Assembly (NCBI RefSeq): GCF_017877355.1
Contig: NZ_JAGIPR010000005.1
Coordinates: 310,001-374,000, forward strand
Length of the DNA: 64,000 nt
Direction of reading: 5' to 3'
From: Chryseobacterium jejuense
GTDB lineage: Bacteria; Bacteroidota; Bacteroidia; Flavobacteriales; Weeksellaceae
Shown here: piece by piece, positions 34,340-43,622 of the stretch
Layout of the letters: the number at the start of each line of letters is the position of its first letter
Numbering within the stretch: the stretch's first letter is position 1
Program-made: the position numbers and the translations under genes
The notes under the pieces: model-generated
Told to the model about the DNA's origin: nothing
The model's input: the letters and a program-made list of their open reading frames with translations, nothing else
The model's database searches: none

Positions 34340-36352
34340 ATGAAATCTATCTTAATAAAAACACAGAAAATTATTTTCTTACTCTTTGGCTTTACCTTGG
34401 TTTTTGCCCAAAACAGCATGAAAATCCCGTCTGATGCCATATTTTATATGGAAGTCAACGGAAAACAGCTTAATAATAAAATCAACTGGAATAAACTGAA
34501 TCCTTTGCTGCATGAACTCAGCAAAAAAGACAAAGAAAAACCTTCATGGACGGATTATTCCAAGACAGGAATTAAATATGATGCTGTTCAGTATCACTAT
34601 GCAAGTTTTAATGACTCCATTAAGACCTACAATACCCATTTTATCATTGATAATAAGGAAAAGTTCGAGCAGTTCGTTAATTCTATGAAGAAAAAGGGGC
34701 AGGAAGTTTTCAACAGAAAGAACTATTCTTATGTAGATATCGATGATGATATTTTTGTAGCCTGGAATGGAAGTCGTGCTGTTCTCAGCATGATTAGCTA
34801 TACCAGACCTTATAAAGATGATCTTTGGGCCGCAGAGGCCGTTACAGATAGTACTGCCGTTGCTGCTGCCGATTCTGCTGTTGCAGTAGATGTTTATGCT
34901 GATGAGCCGGAAAAACCTTTTGATTATAAAGAGGAAATCAAAAATTTGAAAGACGACATTAAATATCTGAAAGAAAGTATCAAAGATAACAACAACGAGA
35001 TCGCAAGAATTCAGAAAGATATCAAATACCTTCAAAAACATCATCAATATCCTAAAGAAAAAGAAAGTGTTGAGATTCCTGAAAGTGAGGGAGAAATGCC
35101 TAATGAAGCTTATGATGATGAAGAAGAAAAAGCCTTCCAGAAAGAACAGGACTCTATTCGCAGAGAAAACTTTAAGATCGTTCAAAAGGATGCTGAAGAC
35201 AGGTTTAACCAATACTTCAGCTCAAATTTAGAAATTGAAGTACCTAAAGAAATGCTGCCATTCAGAGATGGTAATTCTGATGTTTTTGTCTACACAGATT
35301 ATGGAAGGATTGTAAATGAAGGAATCTATGGCAAAATGACAAAGTATTATACTTATGGACAGCTCTTCAAAAATATGTACAATTCCAACCATTCATACAA
35401 TCTGTATTTTGATAAAGACAAAGTAAGACTGGTTAATAATTATCAGCATAAAAATTCTGAAATTCAGAAGAGTATGTCTGCTATTTATAAAGGGAAGAAA
35501 AACAGAAAACTGCTGGAACTTATCAATGAAAAAAGCGTTGGCTACTATGCAATGAATGTAAATGGAGCCAAATGTTTTGACATGATGTACAGTCTTCTTC
35601 AGAATTCCGGAGTCAGTGAGTATAAAAAAGAAATGGAACTCATCATGGAAACCATGAAAATTATTCTTGATGAAGAAGCCATTACCAAAATAGCACCAGG
35701 AAACGGAATTTTTGTTTTAAATGAGCTGAAATCTAAAAAAGTAGAATACACAGATTATGAATATGATGCTGATTTCAATGAAAAAGAAGTAAAGAAAACC
35801 AAGGAGATTGCTGTTCCTAACTTCACATTTGCTTTTGCAACGGAGAATGAAGGTTATTGGAACCGCATTTTTGATATGTTGGCAACCAATAAAAAACTGT
35901 CTAAAAGATTCTCTAAAAAGGGGAGCTTATATACTTTTAAAGAAGAGAAGGATGGGGGATATATAGACCAGTTGTTTTTTACGGTAAAAGATGGAGTGGT
36001 CTATCTGATGAGCTCTGCAGATAATATGTTATCAGTGAACCAATCTGATATTTCCAGAAAATGGGCGAAAGATTCCGCTAAATATCCTTTATCAGGAAGA
36101 TTGGATATTCAGAAACTTTTAGCAGGTCTGGATAAAGAATTTAAAAGTCCTAAAGAAAGAAAAGCATTGGATGCCATCAGAAAAAATGTTGGAGAATTAT
36201 ATTATAAAACTGAAGTGAAAGGAGAAAGCATCCAGACGGAAATGGATTATAATATTAAGGATTCCTCGGAGAACAGCCTAATGTATTTCTTCGATGTATT
36301 CGATCAGGTTTTTAAAACAAAAGAAACAGAAAAGAAGGAACCAATACTATAA
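34340..36352 (+). CDS. Large secreted protein, DUF4836-like
   Basis: A 670-residue protein with a signal peptide (cleavage near VFAQ). The N-terminus (MKIPSDAIFYMEVNGKQL) has the self-inhibitory 'substrate-like' form of Bacteroidetes DUF4836 proteins. Residues about 190-245 are strongly charged and coiled-coil-like (Lys/Asp/Glu repeats). The C-terminal half (about 400-640) contains YEYDADFNEKEVKKT, which matches the next gene. Its stop overlaps the following start (TAATG). The assignment to DUF4836 is by eye; the role is unknown, probably periplasmic or at the outer membrane. Confidence 0.7.
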   Translation: MKSILIKTQKIIFLLFGFTLVFAQNSMKIPSDAIFYMEVNGKQLNNKINWNKLNPLLHELSKKDKEKPSWTDYSKTGIKYDAVQYHYASFNDSIKTYNTHFIIDNKEKFEQFVNSMKKKGQEVFNRKNYSYVDIDDDIFVAWNGSRAVLSMISYTRPYKDDLWAAEAVTDSTAVAAADSAVAVDVYADEPEKPFDYKEEIKNLKDDIKYLKESIKDNNNEIARIQKDIKYLQKHHQYPKEKESVEIPESEGEMPNEAYDDEEEKAFQKEQDSIRRENFKIVQKDAEDRFNQYFSSNLEIEVPKEMLPFRDGNSDVFVYTDYGRIVNEGIYGKMTKYYTYGQLFKNMYNSNHSYNLYFDKDKVRLVNNYQHKNSEIQKSMSAIYKGKKNRKLLELINEKSVGYYAMNVNGAKCFDMMYSLLQNSGVSEYKKEMELIMETMKIILDEEAITKIAPGNGIFVLNELKSKKVEYTDYEYDADFNEKEVKKTKEIAVPNFTFAFATENEGYWNRIFDMLATNKKLSKRFSKKGSLYTFKEEKDGGYIDQLFFTVKDGVVYLMSSADNMLSVNQSDISRKWAKDSAKYPLSGRLDIQKLLAGLDKEFKSPKERKALDAIRKNVGELYYKTEVKGESIQTEMDYNIKDSSENSLMYFFDVFDQVFKTKETEKKEPIL

Positions 36353-37590
36353 TGAAAAAAAAGAAGATTATTGTCCCGTTACTTTTATTGCTCGTTGTTG
36401 CTATGTATTTTGTGGTTTTTCATAAAGACAAGAACCTCAGATATATTCCTCAGAACGCAGATGCAATTGTTTTAATTGATAGTAAGAAACTTACGGGACA
36501 ATACCTCTTCAGCATAGCAACGCAGCCTTCACAGTGGTTTGAAGGTAAAACAAAAAGTAAAAGTTCCGGGTCATTTAAAGATTCGGGAATCAGAATTCCG
36601 GATTTTTTACAGATTTTTCATGTTAAAGACACTCAATTGTCTGAATGGTATAGCGTTTTAGAACTTAAAAATCCACAGCAATTTATTGCTTTTTTAAAGA
36701 AGAAAAAGTTTATTGATAAAGGAAATAACAGCTTTCAGAAAGATCAAATTTTCCTTATGATAGAAGGGAATCACTGCATTGCAGGAACTTCTGATCTTGC
36801 TTTTGAAACGATTAAGAAGCAACTTCTTAATACCTCTGCCAACCCTGTTCGGAATGCGGGTGAGTTTATTCAAAATACATTGGGAAGTATTTCATTCATT
36901 TCAGGACAGAAAGTTCAAAATTTTTCTATTGAATTAAGTGATGATGAAATTGAGATCAAAAATAATTCAAATCAGGAAGTTTTTAATTCAATCGCTTCAA
37001 AACTTCAGAAAGGGAATCAGTTTCTGGAATTGGAATTAGACCAGCAGAATTTCAAAAATTTCACTCGTTTTTTCAATAAGAGTATAGCAGATTCTACCCA
37101 TGCTATTTCTTTAAAAGCCATTGCAAATCTTGAGCAGGTTAATGATACCATTATCAGCTATGAATACGATGATAATTTTAATGAAGTTGAAAAAAAGACC
37201 TTTCAGAAGATTACGCAACCTAATTATAGTATTGATATTCAAAGTAAAGATGTTGAAAAAACCTGGGCCTATTTCCAATCTAAAAAGTGGATTAATGGAG
37301 AAAACCAATTCACAGCAATTCCTTTTCAACCCAACGAAATTATTCGAAATAATAACGGAGTTGTCATAAAATCAACCAGAAAGTCTGTAATAGAATCCCC
37401 TCAGTTAAAAGAAAATTACATTTTGTTCAGAAATAATACTCTGCTGTATTCTTCTTTGAAAACGCTGAGTAACACAGAGAAAAGAATCCTTTCTGATATT
37501 GATTATGTGTTGTATGGAAATAAGTCAGATAATTATTGGCTGAAAATAAAAGCGAAGAAAGGAGATTTACCCTTAATTTTACGATGGTAA
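36352..37590 (+). CDS. Paralogue of the preceding protein, membrane-anchored
   Basis: A 412-residue protein with an uncleaved-looking N-terminal anchor (KKKKIIVPLLLLLVVAMYFV) followed by a periplasmic domain beginning RYIPQNADAIVLIDSKKL. It repeats two features of the preceding protein: the N-terminal DAI(F/V)xxDSKKL/VNGKQL strand and the YEYDDNFNEVEKKTF motif in the second half. Thus the two are divergent paralogues. No catalytic motif is seen. Coupled to the upstream gene by a one-base overlap. Confidence 0.7.
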   Translation: MKKKKIIVPLLLLLVVAMYFVVFHKDKNLRYIPQNADAIVLIDSKKLTGQYLFSIATQPSQWFEGKTKSKSSGSFKDSGIRIPDFLQIFHVKDTQLSEWYSVLELKNPQQFIAFLKKKKFIDKGNNSFQKDQIFLMIEGNHCIAGTSDLAFETIKKQLLNTSANPVRNAGEFIQNTLGSISFISGQKVQNFSIELSDDEIEIKNNSNQEVFNSIASKLQKGNQFLELELDQQNFKNFTRFFNKSIADSTHAISLKAIANLEQVNDTIISYEYDDNFNEVEKKTFQKITQPNYSIDIQSKDVEKTWAYFQSKKWINGENQFTAIPFQPNEIIRNNNGVVIKSTRKSVIESPQLKENYILFRNNTLLYSSLKTLSNTEKRILSDIDYVLYGNKSDNYWLKIKAKKGDLPLILRW

Positions 37591-37609
37591 CTGATAAATA
37601 TATCGATTA

Positions 37610-37948
37610 ATGGCTCCGTCGGAAATTGCTTTACTCAAAACATGTACACATTATTTTTTACATTTTGTATTTCCAGTTTTTATTGCGCTGGTCTTTTATC
37701 CTAAAAACTGGAAGAAAGTATATCTTATATTATTGGCGACAATGCTGGTAGATCTGGATCATCTTTTTGCCAATCCTATTTTTGATCCCTCAAGAGAAAG
37801 CATAGGGTTTCATTTTTTACATTCCTATTATGCCATTGCGGTGTATTTTTTGATGCTATTTTTTAGAGGAAATATCAGAATTATAGGAATTGGATTATTA
37901 TTCCATATGTTGACAGATTATCAGGACTTTAACCTATGGCCTCATTAA
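37610..37948 (+). CDS. DUF6122-family membrane protein
   Basis: A 112-residue membrane protein with three or four helices. Conserved features are HYFLHFVFPVFIALVFYPKNWKK-type start, TMLVDLDHLFANPIFDPSR and LLFHMLTDYQDF, in which several Asp and His residues could bind metal. The pattern fits the DUF6122 family of Bacteroidetes. Function unknown. It starts 19 bases after the preceding gene. Confidence 0.85.
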   Translation: MAPSEIALLKTCTHYFLHFVFPVFIALVFYPKNWKKVYLILLATMLVDLDHLFANPIFDPSRESIGFHFLHSYYAIAVYFLMLFFRGNIRIIGIGLLFHMLTDYQDFNLWPH

Positions 37949-38014
37949 AATATTATTAATATTTTCTTTTGATATTGAAAACATTATAGATTTTTTGTAT
38001 TTTGTAGTCACTTT

Positions 38015-39085
38015 ATGAAACTTAAAGAACTTTTACACTACACCTATATTTTTCCTGTCTTTGCGGTAGGTTACTACTTCTCAGGACTGATGGGAAGTGG
38101 CGTTGTTTATGATGTTATTGCTGGAATTTTACTCATTGGAAGTGTTTTATCGGCAGTCCACCATGCAGAAATGGTTGCTCATAAAGTAGGAGAGCCTTTC
38201 GGAACTATTATCCTTGCTCTGTGTATCACCATTATTGAAGTAGCGTTAATCATCTCACTGATGGTTGCCGGCGGGGATCAGGCGATCACGCTGGCCAGAG
38301 ATACCGTTTTTGCCGCCGTAATGCTGATCCTGAACGGAATTCTAGGAATTTGTATTTTGGTAGGTGGTGTAAAATACCACGAACAGTTCTTTGCAACAAC
38401 TTCAGCAACTACTTATTTGGTAAGTATTGTTTCCATTTTAGTGCTTACCCTTGTGCTTCCTAACTTTACTTCAAGTGTTAACGGACCTTTTTATAACGAA
38501 GCACAACTTGTATTTATTTCTATTGCATGTCTTGTGATCTATGGGGTCTTCCTGATGGTACAGACTGTAAGACACAGAAGTTATTTCATTGTTCCTGATG
38601 AACATACTCAAGAACATTATATTCCTACTTTAACAAAAACTCTAATAAGCTTTAGCTTCCTGGTTGTTTGCCTGGTCATTGTTGTTTTAATGGCAAAAGA
38701 ACTCTCAGATACAATTGAAGGGATGGTGCAGAGTGTAGGAGCTCCGAAATCTTTGGTAGGGGTTATTATTGCAGCGGTTGTTCTTCTTCCGGAAGGAGTA
38801 GCTGCTATTAGGGCTGCTAGAAGCAATCAGATACAATCCAGCTTAAATCTGGCTTTGGGATCTGCTTTAGCCAGTATTGGATTAACGATTCCTGCAGTTT
38901 CTGTAGTGTGCATTATGTATGATATTCCATTGGTGTTGGGACTGGATAAGAAAGATGTGATTCTTCTTTCTCTCTCTGTTTTTATCGTAATGCTTTCCTT
39001 AAGCCGTGGAAAAACAAATATTTTATACGGAACTGTACTATTGGTGAATCTGGCAGCATATATTTTTACTGTAATTGTCCCTTAA
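38015..39085 (+). CDS. chaA: Ca2+/H+ (Na+/H+) antiporter ChaA
   Basis: A 356-residue CaCA-superfamily protein with 10-11 helices and the two alpha-repeats of the exchanger. Repeat 1 contains LCITIIEVALIISLMVAGG and repeat 2 VVLLPEGVAAIRAARSNQ, each supplying a conserved Glu for ion coordination. E. coli ChaA is 366 residues. Role: export of Ca2+ (and Na+ or K+ at high pH). Upstream spacing of 66 bases suggests its own promoter. Confidence 0.93.
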   Translation: MKLKELLHYTYIFPVFAVGYYFSGLMGSGVVYDVIAGILLIGSVLSAVHHAEMVAHKVGEPFGTIILALCITIIEVALIISLMVAGGDQAITLARDTVFAAVMLILNGILGICILVGGVKYHEQFFATTSATTYLVSIVSILVLTLVLPNFTSSVNGPFYNEAQLVFISIACLVIYGVFLMVQTVRHRSYFIVPDEHTQEHYIPTLTKTLISFSFLVVCLVIVVLMAKELSDTIEGMVQSVGAPKSLVGVIIAAVVLLPEGVAAIRAARSNQIQSSLNLALGSALASIGLTIPAVSVVCIMYDIPLVLGLDKKDVILLSLSVFIVMLSLSRGKTNILYGTVLLVNLAAYIFTVIVP

Positions 39086-39120
39086 CTAAGAGGAACTCGT
39101 AATTCGAATTCCGGATTTTA

Positions 39121-39501
39121 CTAAAGCCTTCTCGCCAATTCCATTTTAAAGGCCATCAGTTTGGCTATATTTTCAGATTTGTAAATAGCCATATCAGCAT
39201 TTTCACCTACGAAATTTTCTTCTATGGTTGTTCTCCATAGTTCAAGCCATTTGTTGAAATGTTTTTGCTCCATAGCCTGTATTTCATTGATCGGAAAATG
39301 TACTCCCATAGGATTTCCTTTGTAAGTCATCTGTCCGAAAAGAATAGATTCCCAAAAAGAATACATCTTGGGAAGGTGTTTGTCCCAGTCTACTTTAGCA
39401 ATATCATTGAAGAAGAAACTAATGGTTTCGTCCTTTACTACTTTGGTATAAAATGAATTGACAAGGTGTTCAATATCCTCTCTTGATTCAAGCTTTTTCA
39501 T
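39121..39501 (-). CDS. Group III truncated haemoglobin
   Basis: A 126-residue globin of the short, 2-over-2 group III type. MYSFWESILFGQ is the conserved E-helix region and GVHFPINEIQAMEQKHFNKWLELW carries the proximal F-helix His (HFNKW). Group III globins bind O2 and NO; roles proposed include peroxide or NO defence. Convergent with chaA. Confidence 0.93.
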   Translation of the reverse strand: MKKLESREDIEHLVNSFYTKVVKDETISFFFNDIAKVDWDKHLPKMYSFWESILFGQMTYKGNPMGVHFPINEIQAMEQKHFNKWLELWRTTIEENFVGENADMAIYKSENIAKLMAFKMELARRL

Positions 39502-39574
39502 ATTCCAAATTTACTGTAAAATCAAATTGGATAAGTAAAGGATTCAATTGATAAAATTCATGAAAACAATATTT

Positions 39575-39582
39575 TATCTTTG
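39575..39582 (+). promoter_or_regulatory. Core promoter element of the Kir-channel gene
   Basis: TATCTTTG matches the Bacteroidetes TAnnTTTG element and lies 65 bases upstream of the channel start codon, followed by a purine-rich leader. No clear -33 TTG at the usual 19-21-base spacing was found. Confidence 0.45.
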
Positions 39583-39646
39583 TATCCGGAAACAGGAAAA
39601 GATGAATGCTCAATAACTAAGCTATTCAAAAAACAAATGATATAAG

Positions 39647-40618
39647 ATGACACGAGGTTTCAGAAAAAAGATCCGCCAGAAAAACACGGAGAACAGTGGC
39701 TTTGGAAGCAATGCCTCAGGAAGATTCATCAATAAGGATGGTCTTCCCAATGTAAAGAGAACAGGGGTGAATGTTTTCAATAGCCTGAGCTGGTACCATA
39801 CCATGCTGAATTTATCTTCATTTCGATTTATTTCCTATCTCGTCATTGCCTATATTCTGATAAATCTTGTATTTGCAATGATTTACTATCTGATTGGAGT
39901 GGGACATCTTACAGGAATAGATAAGAGCGATCCATTGAATGAGTTTATTGATGTCTTTTTCTTCAGCTCGCAGACCTTTACTACTGTAGGATATGGAAGA
40001 ATTGCTCCTGTAGGTTTTTTAGCTAGTTTAGTCGCTACTTTTGAAGCGTTTCTGGGATTGCTTACCTTTGCCATTGCAACAGGTCTTTTTTACGGAAGAT
40101 TTTCAAGACCGAGGGCTTATTTAAGATTTTCTGATATCGCAGTGATTGCGCCTTTTGAAGAGGGGAGAGCTTTAATGTTCAGATTAGCACCTTATAAAAA
40201 CAATGCACTCACAGATGCTGATGTCATTGTATCTACGGCCATTGAAGTAATTGAAAATGATGTTCCTAAAAGCAATTTTTATAGGCTGGAAACACAGTTA
40301 GGTAAGATCAATACTTTGGCCCTGAACTGGACTGTGGTTCATAAAATAAATGAAAGTTCACCATTTTACGGATTCTCTGAAGATGATTTTAAAAGTACGG
40401 ACATTGAGATTATTGTTCAGATACGGGCATTTGATGAAGTGTTCTCCAATACAGTAGTTCAGAGGTCTTCATATGTGACTGGTGAGATTGTGTACGGAGC
40501 GAAATTTGTTACCATGTATTATCCTGATAAAAATAATCTTGCTACCGTTTTGGATCTAGATAAGATCAATGAATATCAAAACGCTGATCTTCCGGTTCAG
40601 GCAGGAAATAAAGAATAA
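39647..40618 (+). CDS. Inward-rectifier-type K+ channel (KirBac-like)
   Basis: A 323-residue protein. Two transmembrane helices flank a pore loop with the K+ filter TTVGYGR (about residues 109-115), and a C-terminal Kir-like beta-sandwich follows (about 150-305). Features are the slide-helix sequence WYHTMLNLSSFRF, the filter, and RAYLRFSDIAVIAPFEEGRALMFRLA of the Kir cytoplasmic domain. Known KirBac channels gate in response to lipids or pH. It is followed without a gap by the YkgJ-type gene. Confidence 0.93.
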   Translation: MTRGFRKKIRQKNTENSGFGSNASGRFINKDGLPNVKRTGVNVFNSLSWYHTMLNLSSFRFISYLVIAYILINLVFAMIYYLIGVGHLTGIDKSDPLNEFIDVFFFSSQTFTTVGYGRIAPVGFLASLVATFEAFLGLLTFAIATGLFYGRFSRPRAYLRFSDIAVIAPFEEGRALMFRLAPYKNNALTDADVIVSTAIEVIENDVPKSNFYRLETQLGKINTLALNWTVVHKINESSPFYGFSEDDFKSTDIEIIVQIRAFDEVFSNTVVQRSSYVTGEIVYGAKFVTMYYPDKNNLATVLDLDKINEYQNADLPVQAGNKE

Positions 40619-41107
40619 ATGAATTTAGATTTTTATAAAAAACAAGCTTTACAAAAGCAGAAAGAACATAAAAAGTTTCTGGACGGATTAAAGAAGAAAC
40701 CGCCCAAAAACCTCGATTATATCGTGCAGGAAACCCATGATGAAGTTTTTGATGAAATAGACTGTTTACAGTGCGCTAATTGCTGTAAAACAACAGGCCC
40801 GCTGTATACTGAAAAGGATATTGAACGTATCGCTAAGCATCTGCGTATGAAATCAGCCGATTTTGAAGCTAAATTTTTAAGAGTGGATGAAGATAATGAT
40901 AAGGTGTTGCAGAATCTTCCTTGCTTCTTCCTGAACAGTGATAATACGTGTTCCATCTATGAAGTAAGACCAAAAGCCTGTAGAGAATATCCACATACAG
41001 ACCGTAAAAAGATATACCAGATCAATAATCTCATGTTGAAAAATACCGTTATTTGTCCGGCTGCTTTCGAATTTGTAGAAAAGATGATGAAGAATATAAC
41101 GAAGTAA
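40619..41107 (+). CDS. YkgJ-family Cys-cluster protein
   Basis: A 162-residue protein of the YkgJ zinc/iron-chelating family. The Cys motifs are CLQCANCCK (about 42-50) and PCFFLNSDNTCSIYEVRPKACREYPH, the standard C-x2-C-x2-CC ... C ... C pattern, and a further Cys lies in VICPAAF. It starts on the base after the channel stop codon, so the two are probably cotranslated. The role is unknown; metal binding is inferred from the Cys pattern. Confidence 0.92.
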   Translation: MNLDFYKKQALQKQKEHKKFLDGLKKKPPKNLDYIVQETHDEVFDEIDCLQCANCCKTTGPLYTEKDIERIAKHLRMKSADFEAKFLRVDEDNDKVLQNLPCFFLNSDNTCSIYEVRPKACREYPHTDRKKIYQINNLMLKNTVICPAAFEFVEKMMKNITK

Positions 41108-41173
41108 ATTTTAAGATAAAAACTAGAGAGATTAGAAATGGATGCCTTGGCTGGAAATAGCCTACCTAACATT

Positions 41174-41203
41174 CCTTGTCAGGGTTCTAAACCTTGACAA
41201 GGG
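41174..41203. repeat. Imperfect inverted repeat in the 292-base spacer
   Basis: CCTTGTCAGGG (41174-41184) and CCTTGACAAGGG (41192-41203) form a stable hairpin around GTTCTAAA. The rest of the spacer (41108-41399) is AT-rich with no gene visible. The hairpin resembles short dispersed palindromes found in Flavobacteriia intergenic regions (inference). Confidence 0.5.
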
Positions 41204-41399
41204 TTTGAAAGAAGATATAAAAGCTCTTTTATCAATATAAACTTCCATCTTTCAGTTTGGATTTTTTAGCTCAATTCGGATGGAAAAACTTTTGTAAATT
41301 CTTCTTAAATAATTATAAAGTACGTTAAATAAGTTACTTACGCATAATTTTTATAAATGATACTCCGTTTAGTTTAAACAATCATTTAAATATTACATT

Positions 41400-41717
41400 A
41401 TGAAAAAGTTATTTTTAACGGCAGCGTTTACATTAGTCGGAGTAATCGCAGTATCGGCTCAAACCCAAACCCAGAAGCCAGCTGAAAGCACTACTAATAA
41501 TCAGACAACAACAACTCAAACACAGCCGCAAACATCGGAAACCAAAACAGATTGGAATTCTACCACTTCCACAACAAGTGGACAAAATACCACAGCAACG
41601 GAAGCTTCAACAGCAACTCCGGCAGCTGAAGCCACTGCAAGTGCAGGAACTACAATGGAAGCCACTAAACCTGCAGAAGCAACAAAAGAAGAAAAAAAAT
41701 CTAAAAAGAAAAAGTGA
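41400..41717 (+). CDS. Low-complexity secreted protein with a Lys-rich tail
   Basis: A 105-residue protein with a signal peptide (MKKLFLTAAF, cleavage near SAQT). The mature part is almost entirely Thr, Gln, Ala, Ser and Glu with no Cys and ends in KEEKKSKKKK. Likely disordered and extracellular or periplasmic. No family is recognised. A terminator follows. Confidence 0.75.
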   Translation: MKKLFLTAAFTLVGVIAVSAQTQTQKPAESTTNNQTTTTQTQPQTSETKTDWNSTTSTTSGQNTTATEASTATPAAEATASAGTTMEATKPAEATKEEKKSKKKK

Positions 41718-41742
41718 TAGTACTTTAGCAAACACTAGTCTG

Positions 41743-41775
41743 AATCCTGAAATATTGTATTTCAGGATTTTTTTT
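41743..41775 (+). terminator. Terminator, probably shared by convergent genes
   Basis: Perfect arms AATCCTGAAATA (41743-41754) and TATTTCAGGATT (41758-41769) with a 3-base loop and T8 tract. It overlaps the end of the convergent DUF1801 gene, whose stop lies inside the hairpin. Confidence 0.85.
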
Positions 41776-42130
41776 GCTCTATTTCTTGGGTCCTGAATGT
41801 TACAATTTCGTGAATAAGATCTAATGGGATATCTTCCTCTATAGGAAACTGTACTGCGCCTTTGGAAAACTTATAGTTTCTTTCTTCAAAATCTTTTTCA
41901 AAATTTTTGATTCCCTCAGCGCCGGGATAAAATCCAATATGCTTTTTATATCCTGCAAAATAGACTAAAGGCTTTCCTTTGTACTTAAAAGCAGGCATCT
42001 GATATCCAATATATTCCTCAAGATCCGAAGCTTGGGAATGGATGGCTTTTCTCAGTTCAAGAAGCTTTTCCTGAACCTTGATAGGGAATAAAAGGATGTA
42101 ATCATCAATATTTTTGAAGGTGTTTTTCAT
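41762..42130 (-). CDS. DUF1801-family protein
   Basis: A 122-residue soluble protein of the DUF1801/YdhG type, which shares a fold with frataxin-like proteins. Matches are MKNTFKNIDDYILLFP, IGYQMPAFKYKGKPLVYFAG and GFYPGAEGIKNF. The ATG at 42130 fits the family N-terminus better than the one at 42166, which would add an unrelated hydrophobic stretch. Function uncertain: family names as an iron chaperone rest on B. subtilis FraC/YdhG. Two hairpins separate it from gdhA. Confidence 0.85.
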   Translation of the reverse strand: MKNTFKNIDDYILLFPIKVQEKLLELRKAIHSQASDLEEYIGYQMPAFKYKGKPLVYFAGYKKHIGFYPGAEGIKNFEKDFEERNYKFSKGAVQFPIEEDIPLDLIHEIVTFRTQEIEQKKS

Positions 42131-42142
42131 GCCTATAAAAAT

Positions 42143-42172
42143 AAAAAAAAGCGCTGCACATGGCAACGCTTT
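42143..42172 (-). terminator. Terminator-like hairpin (second after gdhA)
   Basis: AAAGCG (42148-42153) pairs with CGCTTT (42167-42172), with additional pairs inside, and is followed on the minus strand by eight T residues. Confidence 0.6.
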
Positions 42173-42222
42173 CTCCTTTCACTTTTTACTTTTTTCCCAT
42201 TATCCCGGGAACAGGCTATATC

Positions 42223-42252
42223 AAAAAAGGTCGGGAGTTTTTCCCAACCTTT
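42223..42252 (-). terminator. Terminator of gdhA
   Basis: AAAGGTCGGGA (42226-42236) and TTCCCAACCTTT (42241-42252) form a stem, read on the minus strand with a following T6 run, 11 bases past the gdhA stop. Confidence 0.85.
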
Positions 42253-42263
42253 ATTATTTTTTG

Positions 42264-43622
42264 TTACACCACTCCTTGAGCTAACATTGCTTCTGCTACT
42301 TTTACGAAGCCTGCAATATTTGCACCTTTTACGTAGTTTACATAACCGTCTTCGTCTTTTCCGTAGTCTCTACAAGCTTTGTGAATACCAATCATGATTT
42401 CCTTTAATCTTGCGTCAACTTCTTCAGAAGTCCAGTTAAGACGGATAGAGTTCTGAGTCATTTCTAATCCTGAAGTAGCAACACCTCCAGCGTTGGAAGC
42501 TTTACCAGGAGAGAATAATACTTTATTGTCTAAGAAATAGTTGATAGCGTCTAATGTAGAAGGCATGTTAGCAGCTTCAGTTACACAAAGACATCCGTTT
42601 TCAACTAGTTTTCTTGCATCATCTAAATCTAATTCGTTTTGAGTTGCAGAAGGGAATGCTACGTCACACTTCACTTCCCAAGGACGTTTTCCAGCGTGGA
42701 ATTCAGCAGATGGATATTTTTTAGCATAGTCTTCAGCTCTGTTGTTTCCAGAAGCTCTAAGTTCTAATAAATAATCAATTTTTTCTCCGCTGATACCATC
42801 TTTATCATAAACATATCCGTCAGGTCCGGAAAGCGTTACAACTTTTGCTCCAAGCTCAGTTGCTTTTTTGATAACTCCCCAAGCTACGTTTCCGAAACCT
42901 GATACAGTTACTGTTTTTCCTTGGAAATTTTGTCCGATTGTTTTAAGCATCTGCTCAGCGAAGTATACCACTCCATATCCTGTAGCTTCAGGACGGATTA
43001 ATGAACCTCCGTAAGCAAGACCTTTTCCTGTAAGAACTCCTGTAAATTCGTTTCTGATTTTCTTGTATTGTCCGAATAGGTAACCAATTTCTCTTGCTCC
43101 TACACCAATGTCTCCTGCAGGTACATCTGTTTCAGGACCGATATGCTTACATAATTCTGTCATGAAAGCCTGGCAGAAACGCATTACTTCCATATCAGAT
43201 TTTCCTTGTGGATCGAAATCTGAACCTCCTTTACCACCACCCATTGGAAGAGTAGTTAAAGAGTTTTTGAACACTTGTTCGAAAGCTAAGAATTTAAGAA
43301 CGGATAAGTTTACAGTAGGGTGGAAACGGATTCCTCCTTTGTATGGACCAATAGCAGAGTTCATTTGGATTCTGAAACCTCTGTTAACCTGAATCTCTCC
43401 TTTATCGTCAACCCATGGAACTCTGAAGATAATAATTCTTTCAGCTTCAGCCATTCTTTCAAGCAGCTTCATTCCGTTATATTCTTTTCTCGTAGCAATG
43501 AATGGAATTACAGTTACGGCAACTTCTTTTACAGCCTGTAAGAATTCCGGTTCGTTAGGATTTTTTGCTTCAATTTTTGCAATAAACTCTTGGATTTTCT
43601 GGTCAATATTATATTGTTCCAT
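42264..43622 (-). CDS. gdhA: NADP-specific glutamate dehydrogenase
   Basis: A 452-residue hexameric GDH of normal length. The catalytic domain carries NSAIGPYKGGIRFHPTVN, the active-site Lys in LPMGGGKGGSDFDPQGKSD, and the conserved Asp/Arg network. The nucleotide-binding Rossmann domain has VSGFGNVAWGVIKKATELGA. It assimilates ammonium onto 2-oxoglutarate in the cytosol. Monocistronic with its own terminator and an AT-rich, promoter-like 190-base spacer upstream. Confidence 0.97.
   Translation of the reverse strand: MEQYNIDQKIQEFIAKIEAKNPNEPEFLQAVKEVAVTVIPFIATRKEYNGMKLLERMAEAERIIIFRVPWVDDKGEIQVNRGFRIQMNSAIGPYKGGIRFHPTVNLSVLKFLAFEQVFKNSLTTLPMGGGKGGSDFDPQGKSDMEVMRFCQAFMTELCKHIGPETDVPAGDIGVGAREIGYLFGQYKKIRNEFTGVLTGKGLAYGGSLIRPEATGYGVVYFAEQMLKTIGQNFQGKTVTVSGFGNVAWGVIKKATELGAKVVTLSGPDGYVYDKDGISGEKIDYLLELRASGNNRAEDYAKKYPSAEFHAGKRPWEVKCDVAFPSATQNELDLDDARKLVENGCLCVTEAANMPSTLDAINYFLDNKVLFSPGKASNAGGVATSGLEMTQNSIRLNWTSEEVDARLKEIMIGIHKACRDYGKDEDGYVNYVKGANIAGFVKVAEAMLAQGVV

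Noticed and set aside
34544..35212. 222-residue minus-strand ORF
   Set aside because: Phe/Ile-rich antisense of the Lys-rich coiled-coil region; no recognisable protein features.
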